Both the position numbers and the translations under genes were made by a program. A stretch of 64,000 bases of DNA from Pseudomonas fortuita (GTDB lineage: Bacteria; Pseudomonadota; Gammaproteobacteria; Pseudomonadales; Pseudomonadaceae). Positions 35,228-44,109 of this stretch are shown here, in pieces (within the stretch, counting starts at the first letter, position 1; every line of letters starts with the position of its first letter). The stretch lies in contig NZ_CP114035.2 in assembly GCF_026898135.2 (NCBI RefSeq), positions 3,637,501-3,701,500 on the forward strand. Direction: 5' to 3'. Under the pieces are notes generated by a model. It was given only the letters and a program-made list of their open reading frames with translations, was not told the origin of the DNA and did no database searches.

Positions 35228-35513
35228 GACGTCGCCCCCTACTAGATGTTCACTTTATTAAACACCTTTTTGAGGCCATTGATAGAGCCAAGTAATGAAG
35301 GCCGGAAAAATTAATTCAAAATCGGTAACAATAATTAAAAATAAAAAGCTCGATACATATATTTAAACAGCATAACCCGATCATTTGGGCATTTCTACGA
35401 AAAAGATTTCGCAAAACTCCCAAATATTGCGTTGCGAGAACTCCAGCAGGGTGAGCCACAATACGAATCCGAAGCGGAAAACGACCCTAACTTGACCAGC
35501 CTGGAGAACCATC
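35228..35513. other. AT-rich intergenic region upstream of the Tn7-like gene group
   Basis: About 285 bases, markedly AT-rich between 35270 and 35430 (runs such as AATAATTAAAAATAAAAAG), unlike everything to the left. It may contain promoters or transposase-binding sites of the Tn7-like element. No repeat long enough to call an element end was found by eye. Confidence 0.45.
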
Positions 35514-36095
35514 ATGGTGCGCCGCGATAAGATCCTCTACATGCCTGCACTCCGGAAAACTGCTTGCCAGCGCCAGGGTGTTCCTGAGCGCCGTTGGTCC
35601 TTTAAAGCGTCTCAAACCACCGCTAAAGCGTCCGCAACGCAATTTGAGGCAGCTTTCCTTTGGGAGCGGAACCAAATTGGAGCGGAGCTGGTGATAGGGG
35701 ATGAAACGTGTACCGATATTTACGCATCCCAAATTGCTTGGGCTGCACGCTCACACGTGATTTGGGCCTATCGCTTCGCAGAAACACTCGCAACTTTGAG
35801 AAAGACTCCTTGGGTCGTTGACCCCCGTTGTCTCATGCAGCGCCGAGCACATATCCATTCCAAGAAACATTACTCATTCAATTCTCTCGTAATCGGCTCC
35901 TCACTTAGCGCTCCCTGCCTCCTTATTAGGCCCATGCCCGCGTTCCCTTCCCACTTCCGTAAGTGGGCGCGGTTGCAAGTAGGCAGGTCGTGTGCCGACG
36001 CTGATGGGTGCATAGCCCTGACGGCTACTCGTCGCCGCATGATTTTTTCCGCTTTGACCGTCTTTCGAAGGACGCACGTGCTCTCGTTCTCCTGA
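35514..36095 (+). CDS. Hypothetical protein upstream of the TnsA-like genes
   Basis: A 193-residue open frame with a good ribosome site (TGGAGAACC before the ATG at 35514). Residues such as AFLWERNQIGAELVIGDETC and VIWAYRFAETLATLRKTPW look protein-like, but the C-terminal third (basic and low in typical codons) may be out of frame. No family is recognised. The same strand carries the TnsA-like gene 150 bases downstream, so it could belong to the transposon. Treat as tentative. Confidence 0.35.
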   Translation: MVRRDKILYMPALRKTACQRQGVPERRWSFKASQTTAKASATQFEAAFLWERNQIGAELVIGDETCTDIYASQIAWAARSHVIWAYRFAETLATLRKTPWVVDPRCLMQRRAHIHSKKHYSFNSLVIGSSLSAPCLLIRPMPAFPSHFRKWARLQVGRSCADADGCIALTATRRRMIFSALTVFRRTHVLSFS

Positions 36096-36242
36096 AGACG
36101 CGAAGTCTATGCAAAAACGCATAGGGATCCTGCGATGAGTCCTGGAGCAAACTTCTCTGTGGTCAGTCCTGCTCATTGCGGTGATCCCTTTCATACAACG
36201 ACCGGCCAACATTGATTGGTGCGTAGAAATCAGGAGGTAGCT

Positions 36243-36944
36243 ATGTTCACTTATCCTTTCAGCATGCTTCCAAACGGTGTCTCGGTAACTCAGCCCCCCT
36301 CTTGGAAGAGCATTCTCTCAACACCACGCCTCGCGCATTTCCGGTCCATGAAAAATGGCCTGATCATGTCCTGCAACCCAAGGCACGCCTCCTTCTGTAT
36401 CCGCCTCGAATGTGACTGGCGAATTAACGCTTATACCAACCGTCCGTTTGCCTTCCACTTCACCGATCAGCATTACACCGTGTATCCAACCTACGTTGCT
36501 TGCCTGACTGATGGGACCTGTTTGCATTATCAGTTGACCACGCGCGAGCAGAGGTACGATCCCGAAATCCGCAGCCTTCTGCGGCAGTGCCGCGTCTGTT
36601 TTGCAGATGTTGGACTCACCTTGAAACAGGTCGATGTCGGCCTGGACTGCCCTTCACTTCGTCGCCTGTACCACGAAGCCACTCTCGGTTCCGCCTCACA
36701 GATCCCGGCCATTCAGCAATTGCTGAAAGAGCAACCCCATGGGCGGGCGACGCTTGACTATCTGCTCCATCAGGGCATGCAAAAATACGATGTCGCCTAC
36801 GGTCTCTTCCATCATTTCCTGGCTGCAGACCTGACCCGGCCACTGACAGCGGAAACTGAAATCGCAACAGCTAAAGCTATGCCGCCTCATCTCCCCACCG
36901 GCTCGCCTGCTAGTGATGCCCCTTTGCTGTCAAGCGCAGCCTAA
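36243..36944 (+). CDS. TnsA-like protein with degenerate active site
   Basis: A 233-residue protein that aligns over its whole middle with the TnsA-like protein at 37808-38443: LECDWRINAY here matches LEYRKDVIAY there, and TDGTCLHYQLT matches KTGSRVYYKVL. In Tn7, TnsA cuts the 5' ends with residues E63, D114, Q130 and K132. Here E56 is kept, the Asp position is T83, Q97 is kept and the Lys position is T99, so nuclease activity is unlikely. The ATG at 36243 has a full AGGAGGT, so the gene may still be expressed. It may be a regulatory or structural TnsA relative, or a decaying duplicate. Confidence 0.6.
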   Translation: MFTYPFSMLPNGVSVTQPPSWKSILSTPRLAHFRSMKNGLIMSCNPRHASFCIRLECDWRINAYTNRPFAFHFTDQHYTVYPTYVACLTDGTCLHYQLTTREQRYDPEIRSLLRQCRVCFADVGLTLKQVDVGLDCPSLRRLYHEATLGSASQIPAIQQLLKEQPHGRATLDYLLHQGMQKYDVAYGLFHHFLAADLTRPLTAETEIATAKAMPPHLPTGSPASDAPLLSSAA

Positions 36945-37123
36945 CGGGCCTGGCTTGACCTGATGGACGCGGTCGTTAACAGAAACCTTCTACGATCGAG
37001 AGCAACTGTATCGCTTTTGGGACGCACCTCAGAGCCGACTCCGGTCACGGCGGTGACGCAAGCTATTGCAGCCGCCTGCCCCCAAAAATTCATGTGAATC
37101 GACACACTCAAAAGGAGCAAACA

Positions 37124-37375
37124 ATGATTATCTCTTCTGAACATGCATTAAAGTCTGTGCTTCGCGACGACCTAGATGGCGGTGCACCCCAACATTACAT
37201 TGTCGATAGAGCAGCTGAATATGTACCTAAAAACATACTAGGCACGATCATGATGCTGGGTTGTGAAATCTACTACTGCGAACCAGCTCCACCCAATCAA
37301 AAACCTTACATAGAATCATTTTTCCGCGTCCTACCCAAAGAATTAGAGGCTCTGATGATAAGGTCAACTTTTTAG
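37124..37375 (+). pseudogene. tnsA'-'tnsB fusion scar
   Basis: This 83-codon frame starts like TnsA (MIISSEHALKSVLRDDL against MITSAESAIKFLPRKEL at 37808) and then jumps to the catalytic part of TnsB (EYVPKNILGTIMMLGCE, CEPAPPNQKPYIESFF, against EYIAENLQRIIMMLGGE and CEPGSPNQKPHIEAFF). The same leader and ribosome site precede both tnsA starts. It is the product of duplication plus an internal deletion and cannot encode a working transposase. Confidence 0.8.
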
Positions 37376-37558
37376 CTTCTGCTGATCCCGACGACTGTGA
37401 AGATACAGTCCATGCGCAGATCACGCGCCTACGAACATCGCCAAAGGCGACCAGGCATGGCCGCCTAATTAACTGCCACCAGTTTGGCTTTTATTTGGTC
37501 GAACAGCAACTCACTGTGTAACCAAACGACTTTTCTCAACCAACTGATGTTACTGGTC

Positions 37559-37690
37559 CGAGCTATCAGTTGACCACGTCTGAACAGATGTACGATCCCG
37601 AAGTTCGCAGACTTCTACGGCTATGCCAAGTGTGTTTCGACAGCAATATAGAGGTGTCCTCGCCGCCAGGCGTTCTACGATCGTGATCAC
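37559..37690 (+). pseudogene. Decayed third copy of the TnsA-like gene segment
   Basis: The bases TATCAGTTGACCACG and TACGATCCCGAA recur here from 36527-36566, followed by a diverged match to about 36620; the reading frame is not kept. It lies between the fusion scar and the intact operon. The adjacent leader (37670-37807) also repeats 36980-37123 in outline (TTCTACGATCG, GGGACGCACC, CTGCCCCCAA). Two rounds of duplication seem likely. Confidence 0.65.
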
Positions 37691-37807
37691 CTGTCTCGCC
37701 ATAGGGACGCACCACAGCCTCCACTGTAGCCACTGCGTTGGCGAACCAGCCATCACAACCGGCTGCCCCCAATTGATTTGAGTCAACGCACTCAAATGGA
37801 GCAAGCA

Positions 37808-38443
37808 ATGATTACCTCCGCCGAAAGTGCAATCAAGTTTTTGCCTCGCAAGGAACTACGTAGGGGCTGTCATGGTAAACGAGTGACCTTGTTGTATTCG
37901 CGTAAGAATGACACCCCTGTGGCCTGCGCCAACGTCCTGCAAGCCGAGCAGTGCATTTACCTTGAATACCGTAAGGACGTCATCGCCTACGAATGCCGCC
38001 CGCCCACCCTTTGCCGAGGCACAACCGTGTTCAATGCTGACTTCCTGGTTCATCTAAAAACGGGATCAAGGGTGTATTACAAGGTGCTCAGTCCGCGTTT
38101 TCGGGAGATGCCTGACGCACAGCAAGCAATGAATGCAGTGGAGACCATGCTGCTGGATAGCGGCTACTTCTTTCACTGGATTGAGCATGCCCAACTACCC
38201 AATTCCATCATTACCCAAAACTTGCAGTACCTCTACCACCATAGCTTGGCTGGAAGTGAAAGCTCTGCACAGCGGGTATGCCAATTGGTGAGTGACGTAC
38301 AACCTAACCGAACGGATCTAAAGACCCTTATAGACATGGATGTGGCCACCTCAGATATCTGTTACGCAATTTTTCAAGGCCATCTGTCGGTCAACCTCAA
38401 TCAAAAGTTGACACTGTCGACCCACATTTGGAGGCAATCATGA
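37808..38443 (+). CDS. tnsA: Tn7-like transposition protein TnsA (catalytic lysine replaced)
   Basis: A 211-residue TnsA-family endonuclease-like protein, first of a four-gene Tn7-like operon. E53 (YLEYRKDVIAYECRPP) and D78 (NADFLVHL) of the restriction-like fold are present. The last motif, usually QxK or ExK, reads K92-V-L94, so the metal-binding lysine is missing. In Tn7, TnsA makes the 5' cuts that allow cut-and-paste transposition, and loss of its activity shifts the element to replicative cointegrate formation. The ATG at 37808 has GGAG six bases upstream. Its stop overlaps the tnsB start (ATGA at 38440-38443). The C-terminal half, which recruits TnsC in Tn7, is intact in length. Confidence 0.75.
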   Translation: MITSAESAIKFLPRKELRRGCHGKRVTLLYSRKNDTPVACANVLQAEQCIYLEYRKDVIAYECRPPTLCRGTTVFNADFLVHLKTGSRVYYKVLSPRFREMPDAQQAMNAVETMLLDSGYFFHWIEHAQLPNSIITQNLQYLYHHSLAGSESSAQRVCQLVSDVQPNRTDLKTLIDMDVATSDICYAIFQGHLSVNLNQKLTLSTHIWRQS

Positions 38444-40320
38444 ACGCGTTCGAAATGAAAGTCGGGGAGCGCTACCAGTACCGCGGCTGCCGCTACGAAG
38501 TTACCCAGATTCGCGGTGAACACATCCAATTGCGAGCGACCGAAGGCACCAAAACTATACTGCGGAACACTTTGCCCCTACTCTATGGGGCATGGAAAAG
38601 TGGTCGACTTGTAAAAGTTCAAGAAGCACCTATCCAACATGAACCTACAGCTGTTCTGGCTGGATTACCCAAGCGTATTGCAGAAGGATATAACCGCCGG
38701 CAGCATTATACGAAGCCGGTCAATGATCGCTTCCCAGGCAGGCTGCCTAGTGTCCTGACACGAGCATTGATTCACAAACTTGCTCAACAGATCAATGATA
38801 TCAGCGCGCCAAGCCTGAATACCGTACGGGGATGGGTCCGCAAACTGCGACTCGGCGGAGAAAACTATATTAGCCTAGTACCGAAGACCCGAACCAGACT
38901 CAAGCAACGGATAGACAATCAGCCTCACGAGGTACAACAAATCATTGAGGCGGAAATTAAGCTCCACTACTTAAATGAGGAACCTGCCCGAAAAACCGAA
39001 GTGATCGACACGATTCTCGAGACACTCGACGAAGTTAATGAGACCCGCCCCCTCTACGACAAGTTAAAAGCTCCGTCCTGCTCGACCTTGAATCGAATCT
39101 TACGGGAAGTCGATAGCTATGAAAAAGATCTCGCACAGAAGGGTGTTAAGTATGCCCGCCGGCAGCACCACTGGTCCGTTAAACACAGTAGGGCAACACA
39201 TGTCTTGGAACTGATAGAGGCCGACACCCAAATGCTGCATGTAATATTAGTCGATCAGTTTGGCCAGGTAATTGGGCGACCATACTTGACCGCCTTTATG
39301 GACGTTTGTAGCCGAATGATCTGCGCGTGGGCTGTATCATTCAATCCACCCTCTTTGGACACCACATTAAGAGCGCTTCGTTTGTCCTTGTCTAGCGACA
39401 ATCCATATGGCGGTGTAGGCCAACGTTACGTTTTTGATGGTGGACCTGAGTACATAGCTGAAAACTTACAACGCATTATCATGATGCTGGGCGGGGAAAT
39501 CTGCTACTGCGAACCAGGTTCTCCCAACCAAAAGCCCCACATCGAAGCTTTTTTCGGAACTCTTTCCAAAGAGCTAATTCACCTGATGCCAGGGACGACT
39601 TTTGCCGCCCCTGCTGATCGCGGCGAGTACGACTCCGAGGAGCGAGCAATGTTGCAACTTGACGAGTTAGTCGAATTTATTGGCCGATGGATTTCAGAGG
39701 TTTACGCTGAACGGAGACACAGCACCATCGGAATTTCACCCCGGCAAGCCTGGGAGAAATACAGCAACGCTCTTTTTCAACCAAAACGATACTCATCGGA
39801 TGAACTAAACAAACATTTTTGGCAAGCATTCAGAGCGACGCCAAGCCAAGGAAGGTTACGCTTTGATTCGCTGTTTTGGACAGGCCCAGCGGTCGGCTAC
39901 CTTGCTAATCAGTATTCCACAGAGAAGAAACTACTGGTTTATTACGACCGTAGCAATTTAGGAAAAGCTTGGGTCTGCCACCCTGATCACCGTGAAGAGG
40001 TATTCGAATTAGAAGCGGTAGACGCTGACTATCAAGACGGCCTTACCCTGCACCTCCATAAGCTCATACAAAAACGCGTGCGCGAAGACCGGCAGAAATT
40101 TAACTCTCGCGTAGCACGGAGAGCCAGGGTCAAAATCCTGCGTGAGATCTCCGATATTAAGAACAAGAAAAATCGGCTCAAACGTCATCGTATTGAAGAG
40201 TGCAAAGAGGGAATGCAACTCAAGCCGAAGAAAAGTAAGTTGATCCAACGCACGAAACCTGTAGTGGATTACCCCTATCATCAAGACACACCAGATGATT
40301 ACTCGGCACCTGGAATTTAA
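38440..40320 (+). CDS. tnsB: Tn7-like DDE transposase TnsB
   Basis: A 626-residue DDE transposase of the TnsB/TniA/MuA group. The catalytic triad is complete: D262 (IEADTQML), D333 (VFDGGPEY) and E369 (KPHIEAFFG), with the classic 35-residue D-E spacing. Helix-turn-helix regions lie before the core (about 100-240), and a Mu-type beta-barrel and a basic C-terminal tail (RVARRARVKILREI, KNKKNRLKRH) follow. It recognises the transposon ends and joins 3' ends to target DNA. The start at the ATG at 38440 is preceded by TTGGAGG and overlaps the tnsA stop. The full integrity of this gene contrasts with the damaged TnsA site. Confidence 0.92.
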   Translation: MNAFEMKVGERYQYRGCRYEVTQIRGEHIQLRATEGTKTILRNTLPLLYGAWKSGRLVKVQEAPIQHEPTAVLAGLPKRIAEGYNRRQHYTKPVNDRFPGRLPSVLTRALIHKLAQQINDISAPSLNTVRGWVRKLRLGGENYISLVPKTRTRLKQRIDNQPHEVQQIIEAEIKLHYLNEEPARKTEVIDTILETLDEVNETRPLYDKLKAPSCSTLNRILREVDSYEKDLAQKGVKYARRQHHWSVKHSRATHVLELIEADTQMLHVILVDQFGQVIGRPYLTAFMDVCSRMICAWAVSFNPPSLDTTLRALRLSLSSDNPYGGVGQRYVFDGGPEYIAENLQRIIMMLGGEICYCEPGSPNQKPHIEAFFGTLSKELIHLMPGTTFAAPADRGEYDSEERAMLQLDELVEFIGRWISEVYAERRHSTIGISPRQAWEKYSNALFQPKRYSSDELNKHFWQAFRATPSQGRLRFDSLFWTGPAVGYLANQYSTEKKLLVYYDRSNLGKAWVCHPDHREEVFELEAVDADYQDGLTLHLHKLIQKRVREDRQKFNSRVARRARVKILREISDIKNKKNRLKRHRIEECKEGMQLKPKKSKLIQRTKPVVDYPYHQDTPDDYSAPGI

Positions 40321-40413
40321 CGCAGCAGCAAATCAAATTAAGGGAAAAAACCTGCATTTACCTTCACTACCTTTCAGTGGATCAGTGAGGGCTAGATATC
40401 CTTGGAGGTCATC

Positions 40414-41361
40414 ATGACACCGGACATGGCCAGTGCCTTGCACGCATTTGATAAAACCATCATTTTCTACCCAAGCTTTCGCCGAGCGTTTTCGCAAATC
40501 CAGAACGCGATTGAAAACACACAAACATTGGGGAGGCCAGTTTGTGCTTTACTTTCTGCCCCTAGCGGGCTTGGAAAATCGACGCTGCTCAACTATTTTC
40601 GCACCCTTCACCAACCCGACGATGTTAGGGAAGACGGTGTCTACACACGGATGCCAGTAATCTACTGCGAAGTTCCTGCCCAAGCAACCGTCAAAGGCCT
40701 TATAACTAATATCTTGCGCATGTTGATCAATCGGACACCTGGGGGCACACGAGAAAAGCTGACGCACCAACTCGTCACGTGCTTGATCACAGCAGGTGTC
40801 AAAGTAATTTTTCTCGACGAAATTCAACGCCTGTGCGTCACCGCCGGGGAAAACGTTCGGGTTGACTCGTTAGCATGGATAGTTTCTCTTTTGAATACAC
40901 TCCGGATTCCAATTATTCTTTCGGGCACCGAAGAGTGCATAAATATTCGTGACAACAACAGAGCTTTTGCACGCCGTTATCCATACCTAGTAGAGTTGAA
41001 TAACTTCCATTACTCAGAAGGGCCGGATTCTGAGTTTTATTCGATGCTCCAAAAACTTGACTCCAGTATGTACCAGCTAACACCGCTCGGTCTTGGGGCG
41101 CATCTGAACGACCGAGCTATTGCATCGGCGTTATACGTTGCCACCAATGGTAACATCGGGACACTGCGCCTTATTATCAGCGACGCCCTAAAATATTGCC
41201 TCAATCGTAACGGAACCATGTCCCTTACTGCAAATGACTTCCTAATCGCCACTGAATATATTGATCTGCCCGAACGCCTAAGCGCGACCAACCCTTTCAC
41301 ACTCAGCTACTCGGAGCTCAAAGAAATAATAAACGAAAAAGATGGAGACCCTGATGAATAA
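40414..41361 (+). CDS. tnsC: Tn7-like AAA+ regulator TnsC (TniB-like)
   Basis: A 315-residue AAA+ ATPase. Walker A is APSGLGKST (about 49-57), Walker B is VIFLDEIQRL (131-140), with a sensor region GTEECINIRDNNRAFARRYP. In Tn7-like elements TnsC polymerises on target DNA, links the target selector (TniQ/TnsD) to TnsB, and gives target immunity. The ATG at 40414 follows TTGGAGG. The last bases overlap the tniQ start by 8 bases, so the genes are coupled. Length is close to TniB (about 300) and shorter than Tn7 TnsC (about 550), consistent with a compact Tn7-like system. Confidence 0.9.
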   Translation: MTPDMASALHAFDKTIIFYPSFRRAFSQIQNAIENTQTLGRPVCALLSAPSGLGKSTLLNYFRTLHQPDDVREDGVYTRMPVIYCEVPAQATVKGLITNILRMLINRTPGGTREKLTHQLVTCLITAGVKVIFLDEIQRLCVTAGENVRVDSLAWIVSLLNTLRIPIILSGTEECINIRDNNRAFARRYPYLVELNNFHYSEGPDSEFYSMLQKLDSSMYQLTPLGLGAHLNDRAIASALYVATNGNIGTLRLIISDALKYCLNRNGTMSLTANDFLIATEYIDLPERLSATNPFTLSYSELKEIINEKDGDPDE

Positions 41362-43900
41362 CTTACTATTTATTCCTATCCCACAAGCGGAAGAAAGCCC
41401 CACCAGCATACTTAAACGCATGGCATTTAAACATGGATGTTTTTACGGGCGTGAAATTTTCAAAATCTTGGGCACTACCTCCATTAGCTCTGCTCCTATT
41501 TGTCAAGACAATCCAGCAATAATGAAAATGGCTGAGGAGGCTGGCCATCTTCGAGACCTAGTCCTCAATGGTTTCTACCCGCCCGCACCAGATGAGGTAG
41601 TGACATCTTCATTGATAATCAGCGGCATAAAAGTGCCTAGAAAGTACATAAGAGCACGCAACAATGCATTTTGCTCTAACTGCTGGAAAGAAGGCAAGGA
41701 ACACTTCATAATAGACATAAAACTAAGCACATTTTGCCCATTCCACCACACTCAATACATTCTGATATGCCCACGCTGCAAAAAATCAATTAAATGGTGG
41801 AAGCCGATAGAGGACAAATGCCAATGCGGTTGCGTCCTCAAGTCGCCTCCCTGCGACCCAGCGGACACGGTGATTGAGCAATTTTTGCTTAAAATATTCC
41901 GAACCCATGACCAGGAAAAATTCGACGCATTGCAAAAAATTTTAATATCCATTACAAATTCATTTGCGTGTGACTGGCAGAGCTCAACAGGCCGAGCCAT
42001 TTTGGGTATTGCAATAGGCGTTATCGACGAATGCCAATCACTGATAGAAGAAAACCTTAAGAAATTTCGCACCCTTTATCCAGACATACCCGCCCGGGTG
42101 CTGTTCGCTAAATTCTCTCGAATCCCACACCCTATGATGCAGAACTCAGTGTTACGCGTATTACGCCACCGCTGCAGTGAGGAAAAACCGCCCCTGCAAT
42201 ACAAAGATAACAGCTTAAATGCTAAGAAAGGTAAACCTATAGAGTTCATACTTATCAGCTCACAACTCATGGCGTGGCTTAAAATCCCGATGCCACACTG
42301 GCCTGCATTCGTCTCATCTGTTGTAAAAGTTAGTGACCGTGGCCCGTACACTTGGCGTCAGGCGCTCGCTATTTCTGACGCGGCGTTAAAATTCCGTCTC
42401 AACATCGGCAAACTAAAGGCAAGCCCAGCACTACCGCTACATCTGTCAAGATACGAGACAATGCAAAAATTATGCATTAGCCTAAAGATGCTCCGCGAGA
42501 TCTTGAACGAAGGTCTTTTAACCGGACTGCGAACTCCGACCAGCAAATTAGTTATCACTACCGAATCCGTATCTCGGTTTGACGATGACTTAACGTCAAT
42601 TGAGCTATTAGCAGCCAGCCACAACCTTACAACATCACGCATCTTCAAGGCGCGAGCAGCGCTTAGAATTTTGCCCCCTAGCTGCAGAAGTCGGCTATTA
42701 CAAGAAAAATTGATACACCGGAAAGATCATTCAGCAATCATAGCCTACTGCAACTCCTCCGTAACTCCTCCGCCTGTACGCACACTTAACCTTCCCATGA
42801 TTTCAGACTCACCCACCGAAACTTGGCTTACGGTTACAGAGGGTGCGTGCTACATGGGAAGGAGCAGAATGGTAATACGAAGTCTAGTTTCGAAGGGGCT
42901 ATTAAAAGGCGCTTATACTTTCGAAACCAAAAATGGCTTCTCGGTTAGCAAAGAATCCATTGATACGTTTCTTGATAAACATTTCAACTCACGCGATGCA
43001 GCAAACCTACTTGGATGCGCTATAAATCGCCAATCTAGCAAAGCAGCTGAACTCAATATAGTTCCAGTCCGCAGTCCTGAGGTAGATGGCACGCCCTGTA
43101 TCTTTTATTCTAAAGACAGTTTCAAGAACTTGCAGAACAAGACCGCTAAAGGAGCAACTATAGAAGATGGAAATGGCCTAACGATCACTGAAACTGCCAA
43201 ACTTCTTCACGTAGACGCCGCAGCAATAGCTTCAATGGCAAATCGCAACCTTTTGAAGTCTATTTATCACCTGACACGTAAACGTCGGCTAATAACCAGC
43301 TCGTCAGTTAATGAATTTTATGAGCTTTATGTGAGAGCAGCTACTTTAGCCGATTGGTTAGGCATTACCCCTTCAAAAATCGTCAAAGCTCTTTCTCAGC
43401 TTGGAATTGCGCCAATCACAGGAAGTCCACTGGACATCTCGCGCTCGCGCTTATATTCTATTGAATCCTTAACAAATTCTCCTTTTTTCATTAGAAATAC
43501 CTCCCCCGAAAAGAACCAACCACCTGCAAAACACCGAGCAGGCCTAGATCACTGCCTCAAACTAAATCTACACAATTTACAGAGCGTTATCAAATCCCAC
43601 AACATAAGCCCTCTTGCATTTTACAACTTATTCAGCAAGCCAGGCACTATTAAAATTATCACCATTAACAAATTAAAATTCATCACCCCTATCGACAAAA
43701 ATAAAATTGATGAAATCCTTAGTAACTATTACACTTGCCCACAAGCCAATCTCATTCTAAAACCTAAGTTTGCAGAAGCTCTAATTAAAACAGGTAAACT
43801 CATCGCGCGCTACCCGTTATCTTCTGCCACAACGACCCCTTTGCTGTCAAAAAAAGATGTACATGACTACATCAAGTCCCTTAAATCCTCAGAAAAATAA
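41354..43900 (+). CDS. tniQ: TniQ/TnsD-type target selector with long C-terminal helix-turn-helix array
   Basis: An 848-residue protein. The N-terminal ~160 residues are TniQ: C107/C110, C128/H131, C139/C142 and C156-C160 form zinc fingers (CSNCWKEGKEHF, TFCPFHH, CPRCKK). TniQ or TnsD proteins choose the insertion site and recruit TnsC. The C-terminal ~500 residues hold several excisionase/MerR-like helix-turn-helix units, for example EGACYMGRSRMVIRSLV, TITETAKLLHVDAAAIASM and TLADWLGITPSKIVKALS, suggesting recognition of a long specific DNA site as in TnsD. The start at 41354 is preceded by GGAG. Its coding sequence is the most AT-rich in the window. No tnsE or second tniQ is seen. Confidence 0.85.
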   Translation: MNNLLFIPIPQAEESPTSILKRMAFKHGCFYGREIFKILGTTSISSAPICQDNPAIMKMAEEAGHLRDLVLNGFYPPAPDEVVTSSLIISGIKVPRKYIRARNNAFCSNCWKEGKEHFIIDIKLSTFCPFHHTQYILICPRCKKSIKWWKPIEDKCQCGCVLKSPPCDPADTVIEQFLLKIFRTHDQEKFDALQKILISITNSFACDWQSSTGRAILGIAIGVIDECQSLIEENLKKFRTLYPDIPARVLFAKFSRIPHPMMQNSVLRVLRHRCSEEKPPLQYKDNSLNAKKGKPIEFILISSQLMAWLKIPMPHWPAFVSSVVKVSDRGPYTWRQALAISDAALKFRLNIGKLKASPALPLHLSRYETMQKLCISLKMLREILNEGLLTGLRTPTSKLVITTESVSRFDDDLTSIELLAASHNLTTSRIFKARAALRILPPSCRSRLLQEKLIHRKDHSAIIAYCNSSVTPPPVRTLNLPMISDSPTETWLTVTEGACYMGRSRMVIRSLVSKGLLKGAYTFETKNGFSVSKESIDTFLDKHFNSRDAANLLGCAINRQSSKAAELNIVPVRSPEVDGTPCIFYSKDSFKNLQNKTAKGATIEDGNGLTITETAKLLHVDAAAIASMANRNLLKSIYHLTRKRRLITSSSVNEFYELYVRAATLADWLGITPSKIVKALSQLGIAPITGSPLDISRSRLYSIESLTNSPFFIRNTSPEKNQPPAKHRAGLDHCLKLNLHNLQSVIKSHNISPLAFYNLFSKPGTIKIITINKLKFITPIDKNKIDEILSNYYTCPQANLILKPKFAEALIKTGKLIARYPLSSATTTPLLSKKDVHDYIKSLKSSEK

Positions 43901-43946
43901 TTAATTCTCTTAATTTTAGATCTCAAATCTTTGGCATGATTTGGCT

Positions 43947-43998
43947 CTTACTGTGACTGTTTTCGACAAAACTCAGAGAAACTTGACAGTCAACTGTT
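43947..43998. repeat. Candidate TnsB-binding repeats near the right end of the Tn7-like element
   Basis: Two related segments, CTTACTGTGACTGTT (43947-43961) and CTTGACAGTCAACTGTT (43982-43998), lie 47 and 82 bases after the tniQ stop, in the same orientation and 35 bases apart. Tn7-type ends carry several short TnsB sites in such positions. The base composition changes from AT-rich to GC-rich at about 44060, which fits an element boundary between here and the FMO gene. The exact terminus and target duplication were not identified. Confidence 0.4.
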
Positions 43999-44109
43999 AA
44001 GTCATTTTGGCATTCCTATGTAATTCAAAGGGCAAAATTCACCGTCAGATTGAAAAATGGGGACTTCCCCGCTAGCCGCGCATCCTGATCACGAGGTCAG
44101 GCTCGGCGG

